This document shows, piece after piece, positions 54,114 to 64,000 of a DNA stretch of 64,000 nt. The translations under genes and the position numbers were made by a program. The notes beneath the pieces were generated by a model. The model made no database searches and had not been told where the DNA came from. It saw only the letters and a program-made list of their open reading frames with translations. The stretch covers positions 62,001-126,000 of the forward strand of contig NZ_KQ465118.1 in NCBI RefSeq assembly GCF_001308875.1, read 5' to 3'. Each line of letters opens with the position of its first letter. Positions within the stretch are counted from its first letter, which is position 1. The DNA is from Lysinibacillus sp. ZYM-1. GTDB lineage: Bacteria > Bacillota > Bacilli > Bacillales_A > Planococcaceae.

Positions 54114-54292
54114 TACTTACCGAAAGCGAAGTGTCAGGTAAAGATGACTCCCCATCAATTAGGCAGTAGATGAATGCTACTTTGTTTTTAAAACGCTCGC
54201 TGAATTTTGCTAATTGTTTAGTATGTGAAAGTAAGTGGTATTGACCTAGCGGAATATCAACACTACTATAAGTAGGGAAGGGGGACATCGAA

Positions 54293-55222
54293 ATGATGTA
54301 TCTCGGAATGATTTTCTTTCAAATTGTTGCACCTATTTTAGTGTTACTTGTACTAGGTGCTATCCTACAAAAGAAATTTCGCTTTAACTTAAAAGCATTG
54401 TCTCAGCTTATTACATATTGCTTTATGCCAGCTGCTGTTTTTATAAATTTATATGAAACGAGTGTAAAGCTATCTGTCCTGGGAGAAGTCGGATTGTTTA
54501 TTGTGCTTTTTATCGGCAGTCAAATGCTACTCAGTCATTATTTAGCCAAAGGGCTTGGATTAGTCAAAACGGAGGCAGCTGTTTTTAAAAATAGTGTAGT
54601 ACTCATTAACTCTGGAAATTATGGCATTCCGGTAGCTCAAATGATTTTTGTAGCACAACCTATAGGGGTAGCCATTCAAGTTATACTTGTAATCTTTCAA
54701 AACATGACAACTTACACATATGGTTTATACAATTTAATTTCTTCCACTAAATCGGGCATGACGATTATCAAAGATTTTATAAAAATGCCCATTATTCATG
54801 CGTTAATAATTGGTGTAGCGTTGAATTATTTTGATATTGGTATTCCGCAGTTTATTAAAATACCAATAGACCATGTGGCAGATGGTTTTATTGCCGTAGC
54901 ATTAATCACTTTAGGCGCGCAATTGTCTCAGCTTGAGATCAAAGCGATGTTTAATAAAACAGTCTTCGTCAGCTGTTTGACACGATTAATTATTGGACCA
55001 GCAGTTGCTTTAGTCATTATTTTTTTGCTTGGTTTAGAAGGTGTTGTGGCACAATCACTTTTTATAGCTAGTGCTTTCCCAACATCCCGCAATAGCTCTA
55101 GTCTAGCATTAGAATATGATGTGGAATCGGCAACAGCTGCACAGACCGTTTTATTTTCAACCATTGTGAGCTGTATAACGGTAACTATTGTGATTTATAT
55201 AGCTGAAGTATTGTTTACTTAG
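54293..55222 (+). CDS. AEC family (auxin efflux carrier-like) transporter
   Basis: A 309-residue membrane protein of ten predicted helices in two five-helix halves. It has the family motifs VLLVLGAILQKKFRF, NSGNYGIPVA in the first half and ASAFPTSRNSSSLALEYD in the second. Bacterial AEC carriers move malate, malonate or other organic anions; the substrate here is unknown. The SD GGGGGA precedes ATG 54293; a second ATG follows immediately. The gene ends about 90 nt before a TPP riboswitch, but nothing else ties it to thiamine. Confidence 0.9.
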   Translation: MMYLGMIFFQIVAPILVLLVLGAILQKKFRFNLKALSQLITYCFMPAAVFINLYETSVKLSVLGEVGLFIVLFIGSQMLLSHYLAKGLGLVKTEAAVFKNSVVLINSGNYGIPVAQMIFVAQPIGVAIQVILVIFQNMTTYTYGLYNLISSTKSGMTIIKDFIKMPIIHALIIGVALNYFDIGIPQFIKIPIDHVADGFIAVALITLGAQLSQLEIKAMFNKTVFVSCLTRLIIGPAVALVIIFLLGLEGVVAQSLFIASAFPTSRNSSSLALEYDVESATAAQTVLFSTIVSCITVTIVIYIAEVLFT

Positions 55223-55307
55223 TTGGATAGAAGTTAAAAATATTTAAATAGAAACTTCCATCTCTTAGCAATATCTGCTACACTAGCATCAAACTGAATA
55301 GTATTAA

Positions 55308-55404
55308 CTAGGGGAGTCTGATGAGTCAGGCTGAGAGGGAAACGCAAAGAGGTTTCTTGACCCTTTGGACCTGATCTGGCTCATACCAGCGTGGGAAAGT
55401 TAAG
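55308..55404 (+). ncRNA. TPP riboswitch (THI element)
   Basis: The conserved thiamine-pyrophosphate aptamer is clear: GGGGAGTC, the thi-box GGCTGAGAGG, GACCC.TTGGACCTGATCT, and the closing ATACCAGCGTGGGAAAGT. It lies upstream of thiC with a terminator hairpin between them, so TPP should cause premature termination. Confidence 0.95.
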
Positions 55405-55450
55405 AAGCTATTGCATTTTTATGTGCAATCAATAGACCCTTTACATTCAT

Positions 55451-55490
55451 GGCCGGATCCAAAAAAACATTTTGGATTCGGCCTTTATTT
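55451..55490 (+). terminator. Riboswitch expression-platform terminator
   Basis: GGCCGGATCCAAA pairs with TTTGGATTCGGCC (one G-T pair) and is followed by a T-rich run, between the TPP aptamer and thiC. Confidence 0.85.
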
Positions 55491-55553
55491 ATTTGTTTGT
55501 TGGGGTGAGCTAGATCGGTCCTTACTTAAAATACATTTAAGGGAGAGAAGTAG

Positions 55554-57335
<1,782 letters not shown>

Positions 57336-57343
57336 TGAAGTAC

Positions 57344-57380
57344 AAGGCTTGTGTCGATCAACTAGACACAAGCCTTATTT
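57344..57380 (+). terminator. Intrinsic terminator
   Basis: A perfect 12-bp stem (AAGGCTTGTGTC / GACACAAGCCTT) with a 9-nt loop and T-rich tail after thiC. Confidence 0.87.
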
Positions 57381-57497
57381 ATAATGATTCACTACCTCTA
57401 AAGTGGAGGTTAGCCGAATTAAAATTAATGTCTCTAGCAGATGCCACAAATTTGAAGCGGGCAGTTTGAATGAGTTTGGAAAATCGCAATTGATACA

Positions 57498-57535
57498 TAA
57501 AAAAAGCTCCATGTGAATGATCAATTCACATGGAG
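57498..57535 (-). terminator. Intrinsic terminator of the catalase gene
   Basis: A 12-bp stem (CTCCATGTGAAT / ATTCACATGGAG) followed, in the minus direction, by C and seven to eight T residues. Confidence 0.87.
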
Positions 57536-57572
57536 TAAAAGTTGGATTTGGATATCAATAATAAGTGGAATA

Positions 57573-59078
57573 TTAAACGTTTGTTGTTTGTTTTACGTAT
57601 GGATTTGTAAGATCCATACCTTCTAATGAAAGACCCATCGCTTTTGCGACACCTTCACCATATGCTGGGTCAGCTAAATAGCAGTGAAGAATGTGACGAC
57701 GTTTGATGAATTCTTCAACAGAAGCCATATCATTAGCTGTATTTTCGAATAGACGTTGTTTTTCTTCTACAGTCATTAGACGGAAAAGCTTACCTGGTTG
57801 CTCGAAGTAATTGTTATCGTCTTCACGGAAGTCATGAATACCTGCATGACCATCAATGCGTAACTCAGGTTCTTTATGGTCTAAATTATGCTCCCATTCA
57901 CCATAGCTATTTGGTTCATAGCCTAATGTTGAACCAAGGTTGCCATCAAAACGCATAGCGCCATCACGGTGGAAAGTACGGAATGGACATTTTGGTGCGT
58001 TAACAGGAAGCGTATAGTGGTTTACGCCTAAACGGTAGCGTTGTGCATCCGCGTATGCAAAGATACGGCCTTGTAACATTTTGTCAGGTGAGAAGCTAAT
58101 ACCAGGAACGATGTTAGATGGTGCAAATGCAGCTTGTTCAACTTCTGCAAAGTAGTTGTCCGGATTTTTATTTAACTCAAACTCACCTACAGGAATTAAT
58201 GGGAAGTCTTTCTTATACCATACTTTTGTTAAGTCAAATGGGTTGTAGGGCAGCTCACGAGCTTGCTCCTCTGTCATTACCTGAATATACATTTTCCATT
58301 TAGGGAAGTCGCCTTTTTCAATTGCTTCATATAAATCACGTTGTGAAGATTCACGGTCTTGACCGATTACCTCAGTTGCCTCAGCACCTGTTAAATTTTT
58401 AATGCCTTGCTCTGTACGGAAGTGGAATTTAACCCAAACACGCTCATTATCAGCATTGATAAAGCTATATGTGTGAGAACCAAAACCATGCATATTACGG
58501 TAACCAGTTGGAATACCACGGTCGGACATTACAATTGTCACCTGGTGAAGTGCTTCTGGTAATAGAGTCCAGAAATCCCAGTTAGAATTGGCATTTTTCA
58601 TATTTGTACGTGGATCACGCTTTACCACGTGGTTTAAATCTGTAAAGTGTAATGGGTCGCGGAAGAAAAATACAGGCGTATTGTTCCCTACTAAATCCCA
58701 GTTACCTTCTTCTGTATAGAACTTAAGGGCAAAGCCACGAATATCGCGTTCTGCATCTGCTGCACCACGTTCACCAGCAACTGTGGAGAAACGTGCAAAC
58801 ATTTCTGTTTTCTTGCCGACTTCTGAGAAGATTTTAGCTTTAGTATATTGAGTAATATCATGCGTTACAGTAAAAGTACCAAATGCACCTGAACCTTTAG
58901 CGTGCATACGACGTTCAGGAATCACTTCACGATTGAAGTTTGCTAATTTTTCAACTAGCCATACATCTTGAAGTAAAAGAGGGCCACGTGGACCTGCTGA
59001 CATAGAGTCATGGTTACTTACTACTGGAGCACCACCTGCTGTTGTAAAACGACGGCTACGATCATTTGCGTTTGTCAT
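57573..59078 (-). CDS. katA: Heme catalase
   Basis: A monofunctional small-subunit heme catalase of 501 residues that disproportionates hydrogen peroxide in the cytoplasm. The distal histidine H59 is in [13 protein letters not shown]. The catalytic asparagine lies in the GNNTPVFF segment (132-133), preceded by [13 protein letters not shown]. The proximal heme-ligand tyrosine is in [14 protein letters not shown] (near 340). NADPH-site-type residues also look normal. A PerR-like box about 80 bp upstream indicates peroxide induction. The SD is AGGAGGT. It is monocistronic. Confidence 0.96.
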   Translation of the reverse strand: MTNANDRSRRFTTAGGAPVVSNHDSMSAGPRGPLLLQDVWLVEKLANFNREVIPERRMHAKGSGAFGTFTVTHDITQYTKAKIFSEVGKKTEMFARFSTVAGERGAADAERDIRGFALKFYTEEGNWDLVGNNTPVFFFRDPLHFTDLNHVVKRDPRTNMKNANSNWDFWTLLPEALHQVTIVMSDRGIPTGYRNMHGFGSHTYSFINADNERVWVKFHFRTEQGIKNLTGAEATEVIGQDRESSQRDLYEAIEKGDFPKWKMYIQVMTEEQARELPYNPFDLTKVWYKKDFPLIPVGEFELNKNPDNYFAEVEQAAFAPSNIVPGISFSPDKMLQGRIFAYADAQRYRLGVNHYTLPVNAPKCPFRTFHRDGAMRFDGNLGSTLGYEPNSYGEWEHNLDHKEPELRIDGHAGIHDFREDDNNYFEQPGKLFRLMTVEEKQRLFENTANDMASVEEFIKRRHILHCYLADPAYGEGVAKAMGLSLEGMDLTNPYVKQTTNV

Positions 59079-59159
59079 ATTAGTTTACCTCCTGAAAAAA
59101 ATGTAAGTCAAACTCTTCGTCTATAACTATAACAAATATAAAATAGAATTGCTAGTACA

Positions 59160-59174
59160 TTATAATAATTATCG
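59160..59174. promoter_or_regulatory. PerR-like box upstream of catalase
   Basis: TTATAATAATTATCG matches the PerR consensus TTATAATNATTATAA at 12 of 14 defined positions, about 80 bp before the catalase start. The rest of the 308-nt gap 59079-59386 is AT-rich with no other recognised element. Confidence 0.65.
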
Positions 59175-59386
59175 TTAAAGAATTTTTATATTAAAATACA
59201 AACTATAATTATATGCGCTGGATATCCCTTTTATGCATAATATTCATCTGAAATCTGGCTTTAAATAAACTAGATATGAAAAATAACGATAAAGTAAATG
59301 AAATGAAGTATAAGATTTGACGATATGCTAAAGAGCTTTTATTGAAAATGAAATTAACTAATTGAAAATTATTAAACTATTCTCTA

Positions 59387-60841
59387 TTAGTTCTTTCGAT
59401 ATCGGTGTGGGGTCATACCGATATGTTGCTTAAACAGCTTAATAAAATAATTCGGGTCATCGAAACCGTTTAAATGAGCAATCTCACTAATTGCAAAATC
59501 TGTTTCGAGTAGCATTTTAATGGCATTTTGAATTCTAACTTGCTGTAAATATCGCTTAAATGGCAAGCCTTGTTTCTTCGAAAAAATTGTACTTAAATAA
59601 TTGGGGCTGATGCCGAGCTTATGAGCAACAAAGGGAAGAGACAAGGAACTATCTTTAAATTGCTGATCAATAATTTCTAAAGCTAACTCAACATAATCGG
59701 CTCTTTTCTCCATACGGGCTTCCCGTGCTAATTCTATTAATCGCTGTGTGAAAGAAATAATGCCATTGAGAATCGTATAAAAAATAGGATGCTCAATAAT
59801 TAAATGAAAAAGCTGGCGATAATTTTGTTCAATGACAGCTTTTTCATGTAATTTATATTTCAACATAAAGCGTCGAATTTGTGCTAAGACACTCGTCAGA
59901 TGAATGCGTAGGTCATCTTGCTCGTAATATATGCCTTCATTAGAAAGTCGATATAAAAATGTTTTCACGGCTTCGAGGTTACCCTCCTCCAAACTGCTTA
60001 TTAATAATTGTTGTTCTTCTGGCGTTAGTAAGGGATCGAAGGGCTGTGTTTCAAATTGTTTGCTGGCATAAAAAATATGGCCAAATCCTTCGTAAAAACT
60101 TTGATGGAGTGCGCGTTTTGTTAATGTATACATATTTTTAATGCTTGTAGCGGGTCCATCATATATCCCAATATTTAAAGAACTATTGCTAATCAAACGC
60201 CATTCTTTCATAAGTGTGCGTACATCCTTCTCCACCATTTTTATGTCTTGTGTTTGGAAAAGGCAGACGATTCTATTTGATAAAGGATAGGTTTTCATAT
60301 GGAAGTGAATAGGTGTTTGTTGAAGCCAATTGTAAAGCTTGTTAAAGGTTTCGGTATGTTCAGGTTCAATCATTGTAAAGTGTATCCCAGTTTCAATAGA
60401 GTTAGATTTATTATCTAAAAATAAATGAGAATAAAAGGATTCATTTGCAGCCTCCTGCGTATAATCTGTGATTTGTGGTGAGCGCAGGGAAATAGCTGTA
60501 AGCTTTTGCTTTAATACTTCTAAATCAATGGGCTTCACAAACAAATGAGCTACCTGTAAATCAATGGCTTTCAATGCATTTTTAAATAATGGCTCTGTCG
60601 TCGTGGCTAAAATAGCACCGGAAAGTTTTTGTAGATCTCGATAAAGAGTAGTTAAGCGATTATTAGGGATTAAGTCGATATTTAACAGTACGGCATCAGG
60701 TTCAAATTGTTGAATGCTGTGAGGTACCTCTGAAATAATGGTGCACATTTCAATGAGGACATCACCCGGAAAATAGGTATGTAAAAACCACTTAATGCCT
60801 GCTAGTTCAGTGGGATCCCGATCGATTAATAACAGCTTCAT
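59387..60841 (-). CDS. YesN-type AraC response regulator with degenerate receiver
   Basis: A 484-residue regulator. It has an N-terminal receiver fold (about 1-118), a long middle region (about 130-360) typical of YesN-like proteins and a C-terminal AraC DNA-binding domain (about 380-484; PFVAHKLGISPNYLSTIF, then SEIAHLNGFDDPNYFIKLF). The phosphoacceptor position is Asn54 (AVLLNIDLIPNN) where Asp is expected. Acidic residues at 7/9 and K103 remain, so phosphorylation is unlikely. No histidine kinase is adjacent. It is divergent from hutH, which makes it a candidate regulator of histidine use. Confidence 0.88.
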   Translation of the reverse strand: MKLLLIDRDPTELAGIKWFLHTYFPGDVLIEMCTIISEVPHSIQQFEPDAVLLNIDLIPNNRLTTLYRDLQKLSGAILATTTEPLFKNALKAIDLQVAHLFVKPIDLEVLKQKLTAISLRSPQITDYTQEAANESFYSHLFLDNKSNSIETGIHFTMIEPEHTETFNKLYNWLQQTPIHFHMKTYPLSNRIVCLFQTQDIKMVEKDVRTLMKEWRLISNSSLNIGIYDGPATSIKNMYTLTKRALHQSFYEGFGHIFYASKQFETQPFDPLLTPEEQQLLISSLEEGNLEAVKTFLYRLSNEGIYYEQDDLRIHLTSVLAQIRRFMLKYKLHEKAVIEQNYRQLFHLIIEHPIFYTILNGIISFTQRLIELAREARMEKRADYVELALEIIDQQFKDSSLSLPFVAHKLGISPNYLSTIFSKKQGLPFKRYLQQVRIQNAIKMLLETDFAISEIAHLNGFDDPNYFIKLFKQHIGMTPHRYRKN

Positions 60842-61025
60842 AACATCTAACCTCGCTTAAAATATTCTAGTTTCGTATGAAAATACGATTATATTATTAA
60901 AAATAACATAGGAATCTGAAAAAAATCATGTTTTCTCTTTTAAAATTCTCTATATTCTGAAAAAAGTAGTTAGTACAATGTAAATAGAGTAATTGACCAT
61001 CATTCAGCAGAAAACTCATTTGGAA

Positions 61026-61039
61026 TGAAAACGCTTAAA
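61026..61039. promoter_or_regulatory. cre-like catabolite repression site before hutH
   Basis: TGAAAACGCTTAAA differs from the CcpA consensus TGWAANCGNTNWCA by one base and lies 81 bp before the hutH start. Catabolite repression of hut is known in B. subtilis. Confidence 0.55.
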
Positions 61040-61119
61040 CGAAGTTGATTGCGGATGTTTTAGGTATTACGTCAAAATGAATTTTTACATAAGCCATAAA
61101 GGGAATAGGGGGATGTCAT

Positions 61120-62634
61120 GTGAAGTCGATCATCGAGCTTGATGGCAATACATTAACAAGACAACAAATTGAGGAAATTGTTAAAGGGCATGCAACAGTT
61201 GCACTAGCTGCAGATAGTATAGAACGTATTCGTTTAAGTAGAGAGCGTATTGAAAAGCGTTTAGCAGAAGGGCAAACAATTTATGGTGTGAATACAGGGT
61301 TTGGCAAACTTAGCAATATAAAAATTGAGGAAGAAGATATTGAGCTATTACAACTGAATTTATTACGATCGGATGCTACGGGTGTTGGTCAGCCTTTTCC
61401 AACTGATGTTGTCCGTGCCATGATGGTTTTACGTGCTAATGCTTTAGCTCGAGGATTTTCAGGTATTTGTGAGGAAACTGTACAGCTATTACTGAATTTT
61501 ATTAATAAAGGAGTTCACCCAATTGTCCCGTCACAGGGTTCGGTTGGAGCAAGTGGTGATTTAGCGCCATTATCGCACTTGGCTTTAGTGCTGGTGGGAG
61601 AAGGTAAGGCTGAATTTAATGGAGTAGTGATGAGCGGCAGTGAGGCACTACAGCAGGCAGGATTATCACCTGTTCGACTCCAAGCAAAAGAGGGGCTGGC
61701 ACTTGTAAACGGTACACAAGCTATGACAGGTATCGGTGTCTTAACGGTTAATGAGGCTGAACGAATTGGGCTTGCGGCGGATATGGCTGCTAGTTTAACA
61801 CTAGAAGCATTGAAAGGTATTACATCAGCGTTTGATCCTGCCCTTTTAGCAGTAAGGCCGCATCCAGAGTTGGAACTTGTTGGTGGTCGTATTCGTAAGT
61901 GGCTTGAGGGCAGCAAGCGAGTGACAAAGCAAGGAGAAATTCGTATGCAGGATGCTTATTCATTGCGCTGTATTCCACAAGTACATGGTGCTTCTTGGCA
62001 GTCATTCTTTTACGCAGAGAACCGAATACAAACAGAAATGAACGCTACAACCGATAACCCGATTGTTTTAGAAAGTGGTGAAGTATTATCAGGAGGCCAT
62101 TTTCATGGTCAGCCAATTGCCTTAGCGATGGACTTTTTAAAAGTTGGTGTAAGCGAATGGGCTAATATTTCAGAACGTCGTACAGAACGAATGGTAAATC
62201 CGCAGTTAAATGAAGGGTTGCCACCATTTTTAGCGACAAACCCTGGAATTGAATGCGGACTGATGATTGCTCAATATACAGCAGCATCTATTGTCTCAGA
62301 AAACAAAGTGTTGGCGCATCCTTCCAGTGTAGATTCAATCCCTACATCAGGGAATCAGGAAGACCATGTGAGTATGGGGACAACTTCAGCTCGTCAAGTA
62401 CGTCAGATTGTCCATAATGCTGCATTGGTTATAGCAATAGAAATGATTTGTGCTTCACAGGCTATTCATTTAGATAAAGCGGAAGAGCAATTATCACCAA
62501 CCACACGGAAGTATTTAGAGAAAGTCCGTGAGTTCTGCCCGCCACTATTAGCAGATCAACCGATTGGAGACGAAATTGAGGCGTTGGCGAAATATTTATT
62601 AACAAGTGATGCTCTAGTAAAGGAGTATGTGTAA
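61120..62634 (+). CDS. hutH: Histidine ammonia-lyase
   Basis: The first enzyme of histidine degradation, removing ammonia to give urocanate. It is 504 residues, normal length. The self-forming MIO cofactor motif is A144-S145-G146 in GSVGASGDLAPLSHLAL; the family segments YGVNTGFGKL, TTDNPIV and the C-terminal QEDHVSMG are intact. It has a GTG start with GGGGG 7 nt upstream; the ATG two bases earlier is followed at once by a stop. hutU follows after 175 nt, with no gene for the antiterminator HutP in front, unlike B. subtilis. Confidence 0.97.
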   Translation: MKSIIELDGNTLTRQQIEEIVKGHATVALAADSIERIRLSRERIEKRLAEGQTIYGVNTGFGKLSNIKIEEEDIELLQLNLLRSDATGVGQPFPTDVVRAMMVLRANALARGFSGICEETVQLLLNFINKGVHPIVPSQGSVGASGDLAPLSHLALVLVGEGKAEFNGVVMSGSEALQQAGLSPVRLQAKEGLALVNGTQAMTGIGVLTVNEAERIGLAADMAASLTLEALKGITSAFDPALLAVRPHPELELVGGRIRKWLEGSKRVTKQGEIRMQDAYSLRCIPQVHGASWQSFFYAENRIQTEMNATTDNPIVLESGEVLSGGHFHGQPIALAMDFLKVGVSEWANISERRTERMVNPQLNEGLPPFLATNPGIECGLMIAQYTAASIVSENKVLAHPSSVDSIPTSGNQEDHVSMGTTSARQVRQIVHNAALVIAIEMICASQAIHLDKAEEQLSPTTRKYLEKVREFCPPLLADQPIGDEIEALAKYLLTSDALVKEYV

Positions 62635-62809
62635 TTTTTATTAAACAGCTTTCTGTTGTAAAGGCTGAGGCAAGGCTTGGTTTTCCGAGTCGCCTCTGCT
62701 TTGTGAGGGAGTATCTGCATCTAAGTCAGAATATTCAATTTTATTAAGAGTGGGTTGAATTTTTCATGCAACATTTCGCATTTTTATTATTTTAAAGGAG
62801 CGTGTTTTT

Positions 62810-64000
62810 ATGGTATTTAAAACAGATATTCGTGCACCACGTGGAAATGAACTGACATGTAAGGGATGGACACAGGAAGCAGCAATGCGTATGCTGATGA
62901 ACAATCTTGATCCTGAAGTAGCGGAGAATCCAGATGAGCTGATTGTTTATGGTGGCATAGGGAAGGCGGCTCGTAATTGGGAAAGCTATGAGCGAATTAT
63001 TGCTTCTTTAAAAGAATTAGAGAATGATGAGACACTATTGATTCAATCTGGGAAGCCAGTAGCTGTATTTCGTACACATGAACATTCTCCACGTGTTTTA
63101 ATTGCCAACTCCAACCTCGTACCTGCATGGGCTAATTGGGATCACTTCTATGAATTAGAAGATCGAGATTTAATGATGTATGGTCAAATGACTGCTGGTA
63201 GCTGGATTTATATAGGTGCACAAGGTATTTTACAAGGCACTTATTTATCATTTGTAGAAGCAGGGAAAAAAGTGTTCGGCACCGCAGATTTACGGGGTAA
63301 ATTCATCCTAACAGGTGGTATGGGTGGTATGAGTGGTGCGCAGCCTTTAGCTGGGAAAATGGCAGGCGCTGTGATTCTAGTTGTAGAAGTAGATCGCGCC
63401 CGTATTGAACGTAAAATAAGAGAAGGTTATTGCGATTACATCGTGGAAACTGTGGATGAAGCGATTGCATTAGTCAATAAATTATGTGACCAGAAGGAGC
63501 CATCTTCGATTGGCCTTGTTGGTAACTGTGCAGACATCAATCGTGAACTGTTAGATCGAGGGATTATTCCAGACTTTGTAACAGATCAAACCTCTGCACA
63601 TGACCCGATTAATGGCTATGTACCAAATGGCATGACATTTGAGGAAGCATTAGAACTTCGTAAATCAGATGTAAAAACATATGAGCGAAGAGCAAAAGAA
63701 ACTATGGCAGAGCATGTTCGTACAATGCTAGAGTTCCAAGTGGCTGGAGCCGAAGTTTTTGATTATGGTAATAATATTCGCGCCTATGCGAAAGAGATGG
63801 GTGTAACAAATGCCTTTGATTTCCCAGGTTTTGTACCAGCTTATATTCGTCCATTGTTCTGTGAAGGGAAAGGGCCATTCCGCTGGGCAGCACTTTCAGG
63901 AGACCCTGAGGATATTTATAAAACTGATGCACTTGCAAAAGAGATGTTTGCAGAAGATGAAGGTCTTGTCAATTGGATCGATATGGCGCAAAAAATGGTT
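62810..64000 (+). CDS. hutU: Urocanate hydratase (partial, runs off the window)
   Basis: Urocanase, which hydrates urocanate to imidazolonepropionate using tightly bound NAD. The first 397 residues are present without a stop; the family length is about 550, so roughly the last quarter is missing. Visible motifs include [60 protein letters not shown], the NAD-binding region GLVGNCAD and [13 protein letters not shown]. The SD AAAGGAG lies about 10 nt before the ATG. It is the second gene of a hut operon; the gap before it has a loose GAGGC/GCCTC hairpin but no good terminator. Confidence 0.96.
   Translation, partial: MVFKTDIRAPRGNELTCKGWTQEAAMRMLMNNLDPEVAENPDELIVYGGIGKAARNWESYERIIASLKELENDETLLIQSGKPVAVFRTHEHSPRVLIANSNLVPAWANWDHFYELEDRDLMMYGQMTAGSWIYIGAQGILQGTYLSFVEAGKKVFGTADLRGKFILTGGMGGMSGAQPLAGKMAGAVILVVEVDRARIERKIREGYCDYIVETVDEAIALVNKLCDQKEPSSIGLVGNCADINRELLDRGIIPDFVTDQTSAHDPINGYVPNGMTFEEALELRKSDVKTYERRAKETMAEHVRTMLEFQVAGAEVFDYGNNIRAYAKEMGVTNAFDFPGFVPAYIRPLFCEGKGPFRWAALSGDPEDIYKTDALAKEMFAEDEGLVNWIDMAQKMV

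Noticed and set aside
59205-59222. Second PerR box upstream of catalase
   Set aside because: ACTATAATTATATGCG keeps only part of the palindrome; too many mismatches in AT-rich DNA.
62640-62710. Terminator between hutH and hutU
   Set aside because: The hairpin is imperfect with a long internal loop and no T run directly after it, so the genes are probably co-transcribed.

Overview
The window looks like a chromosomal segment of a low-GC, Gram-positive, spore-former-type bacterium, most like Lysinibacillus or a close Bacillaceae/Planococcaceae relative. The basis is AT-rich DNA, strong Bacillus-type Shine-Dalgarno (SD) sequences with ATG, TTG and GTG starts, S-layer-homology and other wall-type secreted proteins, a TPP riboswitch in front of thiC, a PerR-type site by the catalase gene, and many Fur-type operators. 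The genus is an inference. I see no rRNA, tRNA, CRISPR array, insertion sequence or phage gene.

Layout. 0-7.2 kb: a chemotaxis receptor, an alanyl-tRNA editing protein, a small acidic protein, a VanZ-RDD membrane protein, CoA-disulfide reductase and glutathione peroxidase. 7.2-12.5 kb: a peptide-antibiotic-type ABC transporter (ATPase, FtsX permease, YxeA-like protein) facing a histidine kinase/response regulator pair. A tandem OmpR-type operator precedes the transporter, and a related copy precedes the VanZ-RDD gene. 12.6-20.6 kb: a PH-domain protein with a 15-codon leader, acetamidase/formamidase, an HPP membrane protein, a large unknown protein, a CaiB-type CoA transferase and a diguanylate cyclase. 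21-25.2 kb: a giant SLH surface protein.

25.3-46.7 kb is the main feature, a dense iron-siderophore region. It holds eight intact siderophore-binding lipoprotein units, remnants of two more, eight AraC-type regulators, one IroE/BesA-type esterase, one MFS transporter and fourteen Fur-box loci. It has no FecCD-type permease or ATPase gene. Four regulators are Btr-like: an AraC DNA-binding domain fused to a cytoplasmic siderophore-binding domain. Three others are single open reading frames in which a full AraC regulator runs, without a stop codon, through a Fur-box promoter and an internal SD and start into a complete lipoprotein. In all three the lipobox cysteine falls at residue 340. This is the most unusual finding of the window.

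46.8-54.1 kb: two secreted wall-type proteins, a SARP/BTAD response regulator beside the broken 5' end of what may have been its sensor kinase, and a second chemotaxis receptor. One secreted protein shares a module with the SLH protein. 54.3-64 kb: an AEC transporter, TPP riboswitch-thiC, catalase, a YesN-type regulator with a degenerate receiver, and the start of a histidine-utilisation operon (hutH, then hutU, which runs off the end).

The iron region reads as receptor diversification. Each receptor is placed under Fur and often beside a regulator that carries a similar binding domain. Iron-starved cells would therefore express only the receptors whose ligands are present, presumably delivering to permeases encoded elsewhere.
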